Positions 10,876 to 24,800 of a DNA stretch of 64,000 nt are shown here, one piece after another; the first letter of the stretch is position 1, and every line of letters begins with the position of its first letter. A program made the position numbers and the translations under genes. The DNA comes from Corticium candelabrum (lineage: Eukaryota > Porifera > Homoscleromorpha > Homosclerophorida > Plakinidae), in NCBI RefSeq assembly GCF_963422355.1, contig NC_085092.1, positions 5,175,354 to 5,239,353 on the forward strand, in the 5' to 3' direction. Under the pieces are notes generated by a model. That model did no database searches. It saw only the letters and a list, made by a program, of their open reading frames with translations, and was not told where the DNA came from.

Positions 10876-11200
10876 CTACGAAAAAGTGATGACAACAGTT
10901 AATTGCAATAGTAAATGCACAACAGCCATAACATACACACATGCATCAATTAGATTCCAATAGATAACTAAAAGCCACCTAGTATCACTAAAATATGCAA
11001 CTATACAGTTGAATGTGATTTGAAGAAATGCACAACAAAACATTGAAATAGTATGCCAGCATTCCATACCTACCCGGAAATTCCAAAACAGCGCTCAGGG
11101 CAGCAATACGGAATATGGGATTTTAGGGAAGAATATATGTTCTCAATAAGAACCTGTGTGGTTCGTAGGAAACTCTGGAAATTGGCAGATTGACTTGAGT
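10876..11200 (-). other. Intron 1 / upstream flank of the Roc-COR gene
   Basis: The acceptor CGTAG lies at 10880-10876. About 320 bp upstream of it is repeated at 44077-44395 at high identity. A possible donor (CCGG then GTAGGT, near 11070 on the minus strand) would allow a short upstream exon, but the two copies do not share an open frame across it, so I cannot assign exon 1. Confidence 0.5.
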
Positions 11201-11210
11201 ACCACAAGTG

Positions 11211-11293
11211 GGAGGCCCATCTTGCAACGTTCTGCATGCATACTTAGTCTTCATAAAGTTAAAGGAGCACTATCCAGATTTATGCGCATGCTT
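11211..11293. repeat. Dispersed repeat, copy 1
   Basis: About 83 bp beginning GGCCCATCTTGCAAC and containing TTAAAGGAGCACT; a close copy lies at 16264-16350. Likely the end of a short non-autonomous element. Confidence 0.7.
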
Positions 11294-12263
11294 CAGTGTG
11301 CGAAATAGTCTTTGACTGACCACCGGACATCATGTCCTGTCAATTTAAAATTTGCTGGACATTAGAAACGTCTGGTCGGACATTCCAATTCTGGCAAATA
11401 CTACTTATCACTTACAATTCATATATATATTCTTATATATATATATATATAAGACTATATATATTCTTATATATATATATTAAGTATATATATATAAGAA
11501 TATATATTTATATATATATATATTCTTATCAATACATTTTCTATATTCTACTATAGTTTCCCAACCCCAACACAACTATCTCAAATTTACCCAAAAATAT
11601 CTTCCCTACTCTCAAATGCTAGTCTCTCTAAAACCATCTTAGAATTATAAAGCCAAAGTTTGATGGACAACTGTTGATGGAGGTGCGAGGTAGCTTGGCT
11701 AACGTTCAGGTGGTGACTTTCCTTGGCATGTCCTACCCAGTGATTTTCGGAACGTCATCTCTGTCCGCATATGCGCCATACCTCTAGACGTGGAAACTGC
11801 AATCGTTCCAAGAACATGCACTATGCTACGCTAGTGGCAGTTTTTTAGTTCCATGATTTCTTGCTATCTTATCAACCTAATCATCTTCAGTTTCTTACAG
11901 CCCCTACAGAAAACATTACACGCAAGTATCTCTGAGTTTCCTATCCTGCCGCGTTCACGGTGTACGGCCTGTGGCTGTCCGCTGCATTTTTGTTGCGCAC
12001 CTCGGAGCCCCAGCGTGTGTACTTGAGTGCCCACATCCGGGATTTGACAAAATACATGTTCAGCTACGTACGACGAGTGGCTGTTTGTGTTTGTTTCTTG
12101 CACAAATTGCGGAAACTAGGTTTGTTGACATGAAACTGGGATGTGCGAGGATGTGGGTTGTTCATACGGAATTCCACACCTGCCACTATGCCACCAGACA
12201 AAATGTCCGGCGAAATCACGAATGGCCAGACAAATGCTTCGTTCGGTCGGTAAATGTCCGATG
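11294..12263. other. Gene-free stretch
   Basis: No gene was recognised. It holds a 70-bp motif built round GACA...TGTC at 11318-11385, loosely repeated at 12185-12280, and an AT palindromic tract at 11419-11530. Confidence 0.6.
11419..11530. repeat. AT-rich palindromic tract
   Basis: Runs of (TA)n interrupted by TTCTTATA and its reverse complement TATAAGAA give several possible hairpins. Confidence 0.85.
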
Positions 12264-14047
12264 TCTGGCCGTTATTTCGCACACTGCCTAAGCCCAGCAT
12301 CTCCAAAACGCTTGCAAACAATAGCTAACAATGTCATTGATGTGTGGAATCCTCCCACATGAGCAACAACGTTGGACAGTGTGGCACTCTTTTCCATAGA
12401 ATTTCCTGAGCCTTGGCATAAATAGCTTGATCGAAAACAACGTCTTGCTGTGGTAACAATTTTGCCATAGCAGCAGTATATCGTAGTACATTGTGGACTG
12501 TTGCAATGTCTATGGGTATAGAGCGTTGTAACTGGACAGTACCCAATGACACTTTGCTGACAAGGATGTTCTCGATGGTAAATACTGTTGAATGGAGCCC
12601 AACTTGGAACACGCAAGCATTCACCCGTACCAAAGACAGGCGATACATCAGATGGCAACCGCAGTGCCAAACACATAAAATCTACAGCAGACGCTGTCTT
12701 AACACAATCTGCAATCTCTGCATGTTGCAATAAAGTCATATCGGCTGTCAATCGAGGTGAACCAAAGTGTGAAATTGCAAAGTAAGGTTGCGTTTCACTG
12801 GCTACAGGCGCAGTGACAGATCGCTTGTGGCCGCGTGTTTGCCGTTCATAATCACCAACTTGAAAAACTGACTGTGAAGGTGCTGCTAGCAAGCGTTGAA
12901 TTACGATGCCATTAGTGCAATGAGTGGTGTTAGCACCTGTACGAGTCTCCTTACAAAGATCAAAATTATCAAAGCAAAACACAGCACTCACATTCTTGTT
13001 AATATTAGCTGGCAAGACCACCTCTCCACTTCTGTCTAATTCATGTTGAGCCAATGCAGTATCGATTTCCAAAAGCTGATTTGCTGAAACTCCATGACCA
13101 AACCCATTCAACAGTGATACCAATTGTGTGCTGCGAGTGAGATGATATATTGCCATCGGTAATGCAACGTGCTTTGGAGGCTTAACACGACCCCGTCTCG
13201 TACAGAACAAAATGTCTTGAGCTATTGATAATATTCGTCAATGATCATCAGCATTCTTCACTGTAACTGTTTCTCCTTTGAGAGGAATATCTTCATCTCC
13301 AGTGATGATCCAAGACAGTAAGTTGTATAACGATGCTGGAACAATGACATTATCAGAGCACACGTCGACTGGCGTTGGTGGCCAAGGCATAGGGTTCTTA
13401 ATGGCTTTAAGATCAGTGCGAATCATTGTTGCAGCGTGAAACAAAGCGACAGTACCTTCAGTATTCACTTCACTGGCAAACAATTGGTCTGCATCTATAA
13501 TAGTGTCCATTTCGGTAGCAGTACACCATTGCTCAACTTGTTCAGGCTCGCCATGATATATGTCATCTCCAGGGTATTCACTTGAATCATCAGTATCAGT
13601 GCCAGTAGCCTCATCCAGAAGATCTTGAAGCAGTTCAGATACACGAATCAGAGGCAAGTGAGTACTGTACAAAACGCACGGTTTTCCTAGCTCTTCCGTT
13701 TGATAGAAAACGACTCCTTCACCAAAGTGTGTTCGCAAGCGGCGTTTCAATTTCTCTGTACGATATTGTGGATTGCTTAATCCCTGCTCCACCAATAACC
13801 GATTAAATCGGTTACACATAGCAGGCATAGTGACACGTCATTCACCTCTACGTAGTGGACCTTGAATCTCTTGCAACAAATTCTTGAAGACAGTCTCGTA
13901 TGGACTAGATTGCTCTTCTTCGGTGTCTATTAGTTTGTCTAGATCTTTCCTATTTGTGTATCGTTGGTAGCAACTCCTATGGTATTTCACTTCTGCAGCT
14001 ACATCATCGCCACCTAAGTCGCTGGTCATCTCGTAAAGTTGCAGCAT
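12264..14047 (-). pseudogene. Uncharacterised multicopy invertebrate gene family member, broken
   Basis: Three consecutive open stretches on the minus strand (14047-13838, 13828-13238, 13210-12272) share one frame and are separated by two TGA codons, each followed by CG. I recognise landmarks of a large uncharacterised family common in cnidarian, mollusc and sponge genomes: a Cys/His-bearing KYHRSCYQRYTN near the start, PPKHVALPMAIYHLTRS in the middle, an FDNFD segment, and near the end a VIGYCPV motif and a GGFHTSM motif. After VIGYCPV the frame shifts near 12600-12640 (the continuation IDIATVHNVLRYTAAM is in 12648-12334) and shifts back before GGFHTSM. Function is unknown. The family's abundance suggests it spreads with mobile DNA, but I see no terminal repeats here. 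Confidence 0.72.
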
Positions 14048-14049
14048 TG

Positions 14050-16179
<2,130 letters not shown>

Positions 16180-16263
16180 CTCAGTTCTGCTATCATCATT
16201 CCATATAGCATACAATAGTGTACGTTTTATAAGTTCAAAAATGGCTTTAAATGTTATACTATC

Positions 16264-16350
16264 AGGCCCATCTTGCAACATCCTGCATATATACTTAGTC
16301 TTTATAAACTTAAAGGAGCACTGTCCAGATTTATGGGCATGCCTGCTGCC
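16264..16350. repeat. Dispersed repeat, copy 2
   Basis: A copy of 11211-11293, about 90 percent similar by eye, in the same orientation. Both are followed by unrelated sequence. Confidence 0.7.
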
Positions 16351-17025
16351 ACGTCTGAGCCTTGCGCTTGTACGATTACATCACTCTGTTCATGCAGTTT
16401 AAATTAGCTAACACGCTTTCCTAGCTTCACCCGAATGCTGAATCAAGTTTATTTTTTGTGTAGACAGAGTAGGACAGCAACTAGGTGATTAGGCCTCAAT
16501 GATGCTGACTATAGGCACAGCAGCACGACCATCAAGTGACGACATCTGATCATGTCTAGACATGTCTTAGGACACAGGTGAATAAATTGAAGCTAAAATG
16601 ATTACCTAAAAACGTGATTCAGCATGAAGTCGATCACCAAGCTGCAAGTCTACAGTTGCATCTGTCTTTTCATGTTAATCAGCCTTCTGAGAGTCTCTTC
16701 ACTTACTAGATGGGCTTCTCGTTTTTTAATGGCACGCAATGCTGTCCAGATACTCTTCTTGCATGTCCAGATACTCTTCTTGCACCTTAATGGCTTCGCC
16801 ATATCTTACACGGTTTCATAGAACTTACTTACTGGAACAGCTAGGTCACGTTACTTGGCACAAAACACGCGGTATCAGGGCAAATGAGACTCAATCATCT
16901 TTATTATAGCCTACCAAATATACACTTCGCATATTCTTGCTTTACAGGTACATAACCTAAGCTTTTAATAAAACTTTCTATTTACTAAACTTGAAAAAAT
17001 AATGTTTAACGAAGTTACATATAAT
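16351..17025. other. Gene-free stretch with short tandem repeat
   Basis: No gene seen. A 21-bp unit (CATGTCCAGATACTCTTCTTG) is repeated twice at about 16741-16782. Confidence 0.55.
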
Positions 17026-17052
17026 TGACTCCGCCTTGACAGCGCACGCAAT

Positions 17053-17131
17053 GAGTCATCGGTAGTGGCGCGAGGTTTCTTCCCGCGAGTCATTCGCAGT
17101 CGGTAGTGGTGCGAGGTTTCTTCCCCGAGTC
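17053..17131. repeat. GC-rich tandem duplication
   Basis: Two copies of a unit of about 45 bp containing CGGTAGTGG and CGAGGTTTCTTCCC, each followed by GAGTCAT. Confidence 0.75.
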
Positions 17132-17289
17132 ATGCGAAGTAGCATAGCACGTTTTGCAGTTTGCGCGTGTGGACGTTCTTCCCATCTCTCCCACTCCCTT
17201 TCTTCTCTTGACTCTCCGTAGACGGCTATGCCGTTCTACGTGAAATATCGGGGTGGGGACAGAGTCCGGTCTGGGTAGCCCGGGACTCC

Positions 17290-17455
17290 CCAAGCACCAG
17301 CCTTTAGCGTGCGCGAGGCTCCATTATAGGACTCCGCCCCTCGTGAGCGCCGACCTTCCTTTCAGGCAGGTCGACAGGTACAGCAGTGAAAGTGCTCGAG
17401 AGAAACGGGAAGCAGAACTCGAGGTCAAGGTAAGTAGTCAATGACCTATTTTCAA
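17290..17455 (+). repeat. Module shared with the tail of the second YR element
   Basis: This stretch matches 43918-44073 in patches: a CAAGCACC start, GGCTCCGCCC, CTTCCT then CTCAGGCAG-like, and the end TCAAGGTAAG(T/A)AGTCAATG. It is probably an orphan terminal repeat of a tyrosine-recombinase retroelement. The shared TCAAG/GTAAG also looks like a splice donor, so a 5' exon is an alternative. Confidence 0.45.
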
Positions 17456-17936
17456 GTGAGCGCGACATTCTGGAGTTCGAGGGCAATTGAGACAGTGCTC
17501 CTTCACGAGTGCAACCAGACTTGACGGCCCTCCTAAGCTTCTTGTCAGGTGTTTTCTTAGAGGTTCCTTTGTTATTCCACAGTGTAAGACCGCTGTCTAG
17601 TTGCCAAACGTGTATGTGCACTATAGTATGGTAAGGCATGTTACTAATACAGACTCAGAATATTGATCAACTTTGGGCGCCACACTACCATCTTGATTCT
17701 CATTAGCGGCCCCTAGGCTATAAATGAGAACAATTTCCAAAAATTGCCCAGTGGGCGGTCATTTGGGCTGGCCACTGTGTTGGAAACTCCAGGCATCAAG
17801 TTCTTGCAAGTGATGAGATGACGATTAACTCCTGCTACTCCCTCATAACTGCTTAACCATATCAAGCTTTACTCACTGACCGAAACTGCATCAAATCAAA
17901 TTATAACGTCACAATAGCTGAAAACTACAGTTTAGA

Positions 17937-18410
17937 ATGAAATATTAGCAGGAATTTATTTTGGCAAATTGGTGAATTTTTCAGCGACTGCCAATATAAA
18001 ACCAGCAATTAATTTGGCTACCAGGATATGTTGACGTGATCGTCCACGTGGACCAGGCATCATATCAAGTGGTACGTCACACCGATGAGTCCTTGCTTGC
18101 CATCTGTTCTGCCTATGAATGAGGCCGTAAGGCTATGGATGTAGCTGAACTGTCATGTTCACGCGAGTCTCGTTCATTGTACTAACACAAAGCAGTTCTT
18201 CATCACTATGCAGTAGTCGGAGACCAGTAAGTTAGAGAAATGTGAGCCACAAACACAGCTGTCAATCACAAACTTCTCCCTGACCACTTATCGTGAGACT
18301 TACATCAGTTATCAAACAACGATGTCGATTGCCAAAATAAAATCCGCCAATGTGCTTTGTCCGTCAATTTCTTAGCAAACCGCCAATATAAATTCCCGCC
18401 AATGTTTCAT
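17937..18410. mobile_element. MITE-like element with imperfect terminal inverted repeats
   Basis: The left end 17937-17985 (ATGAAATATTAGCAGGAATT start) and the right end 18361-18410 are inverted copies over about 45 bp, with ATGAAACATTGGCGGGAATT on the other strand. A third partial copy of the TTTGGC/GCCAAA core lies near 18335. No coding capacity. No target duplication could be fixed because the outer limits are blurred. Confidence 0.6.
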
Positions 18411-18894
18411 CGTATACGGTATTGTAAACAATAATCACATGCAAAGAAAAGCCAATACAACACGCATATATTAATTTAGTTATCACATACATCAATCAAT
18501 AAAAAATAAACAAATTTCTGCTGGTCAGTTGGATGGCTCTGTTGTGAGTTGCAAATATGATAAAAATAAATACTGACAATCTACTGGAAGAATATTAGGT
18601 GAGATGAACTTGTGTGATAATGAAAATAATCACCTCTTCTAACATTAGTATGCTGTTACTTCAAGGGATAGGAAAAATCATTATACATGACAAAAGGTGT
18701 TTGCATATACAGTATTGTCTATTGTGTGACATCGTCATAATGCACACGATTGTCTCACTTACTGGGAAGTTGGACATCAATGTTTGCACTTTCTACAACA
18801 TCTGGTGATGGATTTACAGCCGCAACAGCACTCTAACATCACACATAAACAAGTTTTAGTTAATACACAAAATTTACACTACACAACAATCAGA
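18411..18894. other. 3' flank of the ankyrin gene
   Basis: AT-rich. Contains AATAAA at about 18500 on the plus strand only; no gene recognised. Confidence 0.5.
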
Positions 18895-21800
18895 TCACAC
18901 TTCCTCGATGAATTCCTTCAAATGGGAAAGTATAGCAGAACGAGTTTCTTTGTGACTGCCCTGATCTGACTGCAACCTTTCTTCTCCTAGTTGAATTGCA
19001 GTTTCGCCAGCCTGTCCAATAAAAGCACAGTGTTTGTTACTGGTGCAATAAATGTCAACACTCCATACATTACTAGTATGTATATATACATACATGTTCA
19101 TTAAACAACATAAACTATTTACAAATTTAATGCTAAAACACAGTTACTGTAATCCAGCGTTCGTTATCTGTTGTTCACACAGTAACAAACAAACTAGTTG
19201 CATTACTAATCACACATTCTCTAAATCAATGCTCACCACTCTGTCACTCATCATTTCCAACCACTACATATCCATATCCTATACATTCATGTGACTGACC
19301 CATATAAATTATTTAATTACTCTAAATGTAGATCAACATTATGATCAGCATTTCAAACAAGATTATTATCAGTCTATGCTTTCAATAAATATTCTCCCAT
19401 TTCCATTCAGTAACACCAGAAAATATCAACACTATCACCTAACCACTACAAATTGACAATAGAAAAATTCATCACAATACAAAGTATCTTCCTTCACTTC
19501 TCTACTTGACAATATTTCATACAACCAAGAAATTGTCCGCAAGTTCAATGTCATCTGTTTACAAGCTTCCCCAACAGCTTAGCAAACTGCCATCTGTTCT
19601 CTCAAAACACACACCTTCAAACAAGTGTACAGCAACTTAATCCTCCATTCACACTCCACACACTAACACTAATTGATTTCTTTCTGTTTCCTCTTTCTCA
19701 GCACATTCTGGTTTCAAAAACAGACAAATGAAAAATTTGCCTGCTAAATGGTTGAAAGTAATGAAAATGATTTGATTGCAAATCCATTATTTGATTTATC
19801 TGTTGGCTTTAAAATGCACTACACTGTGCAAATGCAAAACGTAATTCATTAAAATCATCACAACTCAACATTTCATGTTTGTTACTTTAGCAGTTGAGAT
19901 AAAATGTCACACGACATTCATATATTATCATCATAGTCTTCATTTCTTGTTTTAATCACTGACCCATAAACATTTAACCATACAATAACAGAGTTCAACA
20001 CAGAGCCGGCTGAGCCAGCAAACTGCCGGTTGACACTGTTCTTTGCCGGCTGAAAGAACACAAAAAGTGAAAATACGGCTAAAATTTGATACATTGAGGT
20101 TTGAGTCTGATATGATCCGTCGATTCCAGTCAGATGGACAATATCTACAAATGTCAGCGTAAGACAGAATAACCTGGCTCTTATTGCTCACAGTTTAACA
20201 CTCCAGAGCTTCCATCTGCTCCTCCCACAAGAGTGGGTTAAGTAAGAACAAGATTTCTCAAGCATTTACCAATTATTAATTATCACTTAGCTACACATGG
20301 AGATCGGTCAGCGAGATGTCTTTCTATCCTCAGCTGTTTATTGGTTAATACTGTTCTTTAATCACTCAGGTGGAACCTAATCTGGAATGCACACAAAAAC
20401 CACCAAGGCCAAGAGCTCTAACACGATGTGTCTAGACGTGTTCCTAGGGCCTTGTCACAAGTTATTCAGGATATCCAGATTGAGGAGTTGGAATACACTA
20501 AATACATTGGTAAAAGGGGACACGCCACTGGACAATCAGTTGTTTTGCGAGCTGACCAAAAATTCATGGAAAGAACACTGAATACTAACTGCTCACACCT
20601 GCCATATCTCTTATCATCTTACATTACAGCTCACAGAACAACTAAAACATATTAGCACAAAATACTTCAAACCAAATACAACAAGTGTCTACATACATTG
20701 TTCTTAGCTGACACATCAACTCTCAATGATGTCAACAGCTGCACAACTAATAAATTGTCATTCTCAAGAAAACTCCGTGAACAGATCAGATGTAATGCAG
20801 TTGATCCATCCTAAACAATAAACAATTTACATGAGGTACAAAAAGGTGAAAACCAAAACTTACAATGATACTAAAATGGCATGCAGTCATACTGGACCAA
20901 CATACAGACTATTATCAAACAGCAGCAACTGCTTGCTGTCATATACAACAGACATGCAAACATATACAACAGACAAGATGAATTAGAAACAATTAACATT
21001 TGAACAATAAACAAACTTCTGAATAAGTCAATTCAATAATATTGTTGTTGATACAAATAAAAAGAAATGATAAATGAGTTGGTACTCAGAAAGTCAGTTT
21101 GCTAGTTTCAACAATCCACTAGAATTAACACAAGACGCGAAATACTTTGTCCACTCACCAATTTTGCAATAAACAGAATCCAGTGTGTGCATGAATGGCT
21201 TGATCAGTGCAGTTTACGTAAAAAAGATTGTATCACCAATTGAGTTCTACATTAATTAATTAAAGAGACTTATCAGTCTGGGTTCGAAAAATCCAGTCAC
21301 CAAGTCGCCATATGGTGACCACTTCTAGGTGGTTGGCGACTAAACGAGCGGTGTGGTCACCAATTTGGCGACTAGAAATATTTGGTAGTTTTTAGTCTAT
21401 TGTGGCAGCGGCTCTCGGATGCGAACTACCTGCTCAGCAGATAGGTTTTGCGTTACAATATGTTGCCACTTTCTAAGTTTCCATTTAGTGGCAACTGCAA
21501 AGTAGGCCGTCTAACTTAGCACCTTCGTACATATCACGTGACAACGTATCACCTAGCAATCTATTGCGAGCTATTCTTGCATTTAATTTAGGTCTATTAG
21601 GTGCGTTTAATTTTTCAAACAATCGCGGTTACTCCTATTCTTCATACGTTGCACCAGCAAATCCAAGTCAACAGCTCTATAATCGATGAGACGCCATTGC
21701 GCAGCAGCTTCTCTCGAATGAAACACAAAATCTGCAGTCAATCGTAGTTGAAGGGGAAGGCAACTGCCTATTTAGATTCTTTTCTACGCTGTTCAAAGGA

Positions 21801-24800
21801 AACAAAGACTCTGACTATCTTGAATTGAGACAAATGAAAACAATTACGTAGATCTTTTGCAAACGCCGGGCATCGGAAATGGCAAAACAAACAGATTTTC
21901 CCACAGCAAGCTGCCTGAGTGTCTTTCTATGAGAAGAAGTACCAGGTACATCCAGGAGCTCGTACGTCTCCTGGTGCTACTTAGAAAGTCTGTTCAGACA
22001 AAAGTTTCTGCATGTCCAGTTCTGAAATCTAGATGTTGAATGATGCCACGTGCTATTGAAGTGCTACAATAACAAAAGTTTATCACTTATGTTCCAGAGA
22101 TTAGCACAGCTAGCCATAGGACAGGTGGGGTTACATGCAGTAGCCGAATGTACTGTTCTCAACAACAATAGTGGCACTGAGTCAGAAGAGAAGAAACGCT
22201 CTTATCTACTCAACCAAAGAATGCTCATGTCATTATGGGATGGATTGCCAGGAGGTCGATGTGATGACAAACCACATTTTTGTTTGCTTGTAGCCATAGA
22301 ATTAGTTAAAAGTTAGGATAAAATATGAATACTCATAGTATTACATAGAAAGAATCCCATGCATAATACTGTAGATTGATGTGTTTACTTGTTATCTACA
22401 ATGTTCATCCAACGCTACTGCAAATTCCTAGTTACGTCTTAATTTAATGTCAAACATGATAATCTGGGAAAGGTCTCAACAGTGATATTAATGACTTGTT
22501 TACTTCTGGAATCTCTAACCTAGAAACGAGTGAAAGTTTGGCAACCAACCGTTCCTCTAAATGGCCAAACTGGTGACCAGATTCAAACACATTATTCGAA
22601 CCCAGCAAGTTATCTATATTCATGTTCTGGTATCTTATCGCTTTGTTTGTGTCAGTTCTACACAACAGACTGCAGTTCATGTAAATTAGAGTTCATCTCC
22701 TCCAAGCATCAGAGATGGGCATGGATCTATTGCAGCTGCTGTAGTACTGTGTCCGTACAAGTTTCAACTCTGTCAAGTCGGTCCGATGGTCTTTGGTCTG
22801 AACTTTGGTAACCTAAATTGGCTTGTCTGAAATCAGAATTAAACATGTCTTATAAGTGATGTCAAGATCAATGCAGTGTCTGTATATTCCCGTGAGGTGG
22901 CAGGGGAATAAAAGGACGAGGAGAATAAGGTATCCGGGCACTGCTGCGCTAGTTCAGAAAAGGAGGTCCATTCTTCACTTAATTCCAACCACTCAAATCA
23001 AAACACCTGGTCTAACAATGACGGATAATCAGTGATGAGAATGCTAATACAAACCCAGCAAAACAACGTTATTGCAACTGCAGATGTAAGAGTTAATAAT
23101 TAATGAGCTAAGTAAATGTATTTATAGCTTGTGAAATGGTAGGGTGCAAGATCTTCTAATCAGTGTTGTAGATCAGTCAACTTGCTTCAGAGCTTGCTTG
23201 CAGTCAGATGTGCCCTGTTGGCAACAAAGTGACATAAAAGTAATTCTTGGACTTCCTTCCCTCTTAAATTACAATTAAGGCAAAGTCTTGGCATACATTT
23301 CAGTGATTTCAGTCTTTGTCGCTTCAGACAAGTGACCAAAGTGAAGAGGTTGCCATAAAGAAATGCATAATATGAAATGCAGGAGGCTGTCAGTTTCCAC
23401 AATAGCACGGCTGATGATAAAGCTCCAAGTGTAATTTCTGTTCAGCTGTGTTTGTCGCATCTTGGTTTAGAATTGCTGCATCAAATTCTGCACTGGTATG
23501 AAGACAGAGACTTTCTAAGTGTAAGCAGACTGCTTGTCGTAGAATACATGTGTTTGATCGAAGGACACGTGTTTGCAATCGCCAAGCATTACATGAACTG
23601 CATGCTTCTCAAATCATTGTAAGTAGATAGTTAGAGCTAATGACTGTGAGACTCTGCTAGGGTAATAACAAAGCAAGTCTTCACGCCTAATTCTGACTTC
23701 AAATATATTAGCAAAGACCCAATAACCACTCTCTCTCCCAGCCCTCTCACGTGCTCTCCCGCCACCTCACGTGCAAAAAAATCACTGCACACTCTGGAGA
23801 ACCAAACCTGCAGTGCAATCATGTTACACACACACTTCCTACCATCACAGACACTTGCCAATCCTCCCATGTACAAACAACAGTTTGAATGTTATCACAA
23901 AATATGTTACATACAAACAAACTTACATTAGTTGTTGCTGCATTGTTGCACCTTGATTGAATAAGACGTTGTACTACAGGTAAACAACTAACATGACATG
24001 CCATGAGAAATGGTGTGTAGCCATCCTAAACAATTTGAAACAATAACTACAAGTCAGCAAAAGTAATGTTAACAGTAAAACCGCATCACGATCTTCAATG
24101 TTGAGACCAATGCCCACTACATAATCAAAAACCTCAACATTACGAGCAACGTGTACAGCTGTCGCTCCTTCCTGTAGTTGACACACAATGTTAGAAAAAC
24201 ATTTATCTTTACAATACTAACTACAATAAATGCAAAATATACAACATAGACACAATTGCATTAGAAAAAAGTAACATTTCACCAGCAAACAAACTTATGA
24301 ATAAGTCAATTCAACAATATTGTTGCTGACAATAATAAAAAATGGTAAATGAGTTGGTACTCAGAACGTCAGTTTGCTAGTTTCAACAACCCACTAGGAT
24401 CAACACAAGAAATGAAATTACTCAACAATTTTGCAATAAACAGAAATCCAGCGTGTGCATGAGTGGCTTGATCAGTGCAGTTTATGTAAAAAAGATTCTA
24501 TCACCAATTGAGTTCTACATTAATTAATTAAAAAGTCTTATCGGTCAGGGTTCGAAAAATCCGGTCGCCAAGTCGCTAATTTGGCGACTAAAAATGTTTG
24601 GTAGCTTTAAGTCTTTCGGCTCTTGGATGCGAACCACCTGCTCAGCAGATATGTTTTGCATTACAATATGTTGCCATTTTCTAAGTTTACCATTTAGTGG
24701 CACACTGCGAAGTAGGCCGTCTACTTAGCACCTTTGTACATATCATGTAACAACGTATCACCTAGCAATCTATTGCAAGTTGTTGCTATCTCTGGTTGAT

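Larger units (their letters stand above)
21005..24240. repeat. Internal duplication of the ankyrin gene, unit 1
   Basis: Matches unit 2 (24290-32460) from start to end once the two insertions in unit 2 are removed. It carries one ankyrin exon pair (24171-24082, 24025-23927) and, in the intron, the OTU-like remnant and conserved short open frames described separately. Confidence 0.85.

Noticed and set aside
10876..11067. A Met-starting extension of the Roc-COR gene
   Set aside because: Composition is intron-like, an AG acceptor lies at 10876, and the third copy at 44077 does not keep the frame.
13235..13240. TGA recoded as an amino acid
   Set aside because: Host exons (ankyrin gene, thiolase) end in TGA, and TGA-broken frames also carry frameshifts.
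17253..17444. Possible first exon with a strong GTAAGT donor
   Set aside because: The same sequence type occurs at the end of the YR element at 43918-44073, so a repeat module is more likely; no downstream exon fits.
18078..18110. Possible hammerhead ribozyme core (CCGATGAGTCC)
   Set aside because: The core needs CTGATGA and a matching GAAA with flanking stems; the T is C here and I could not fold the stems.
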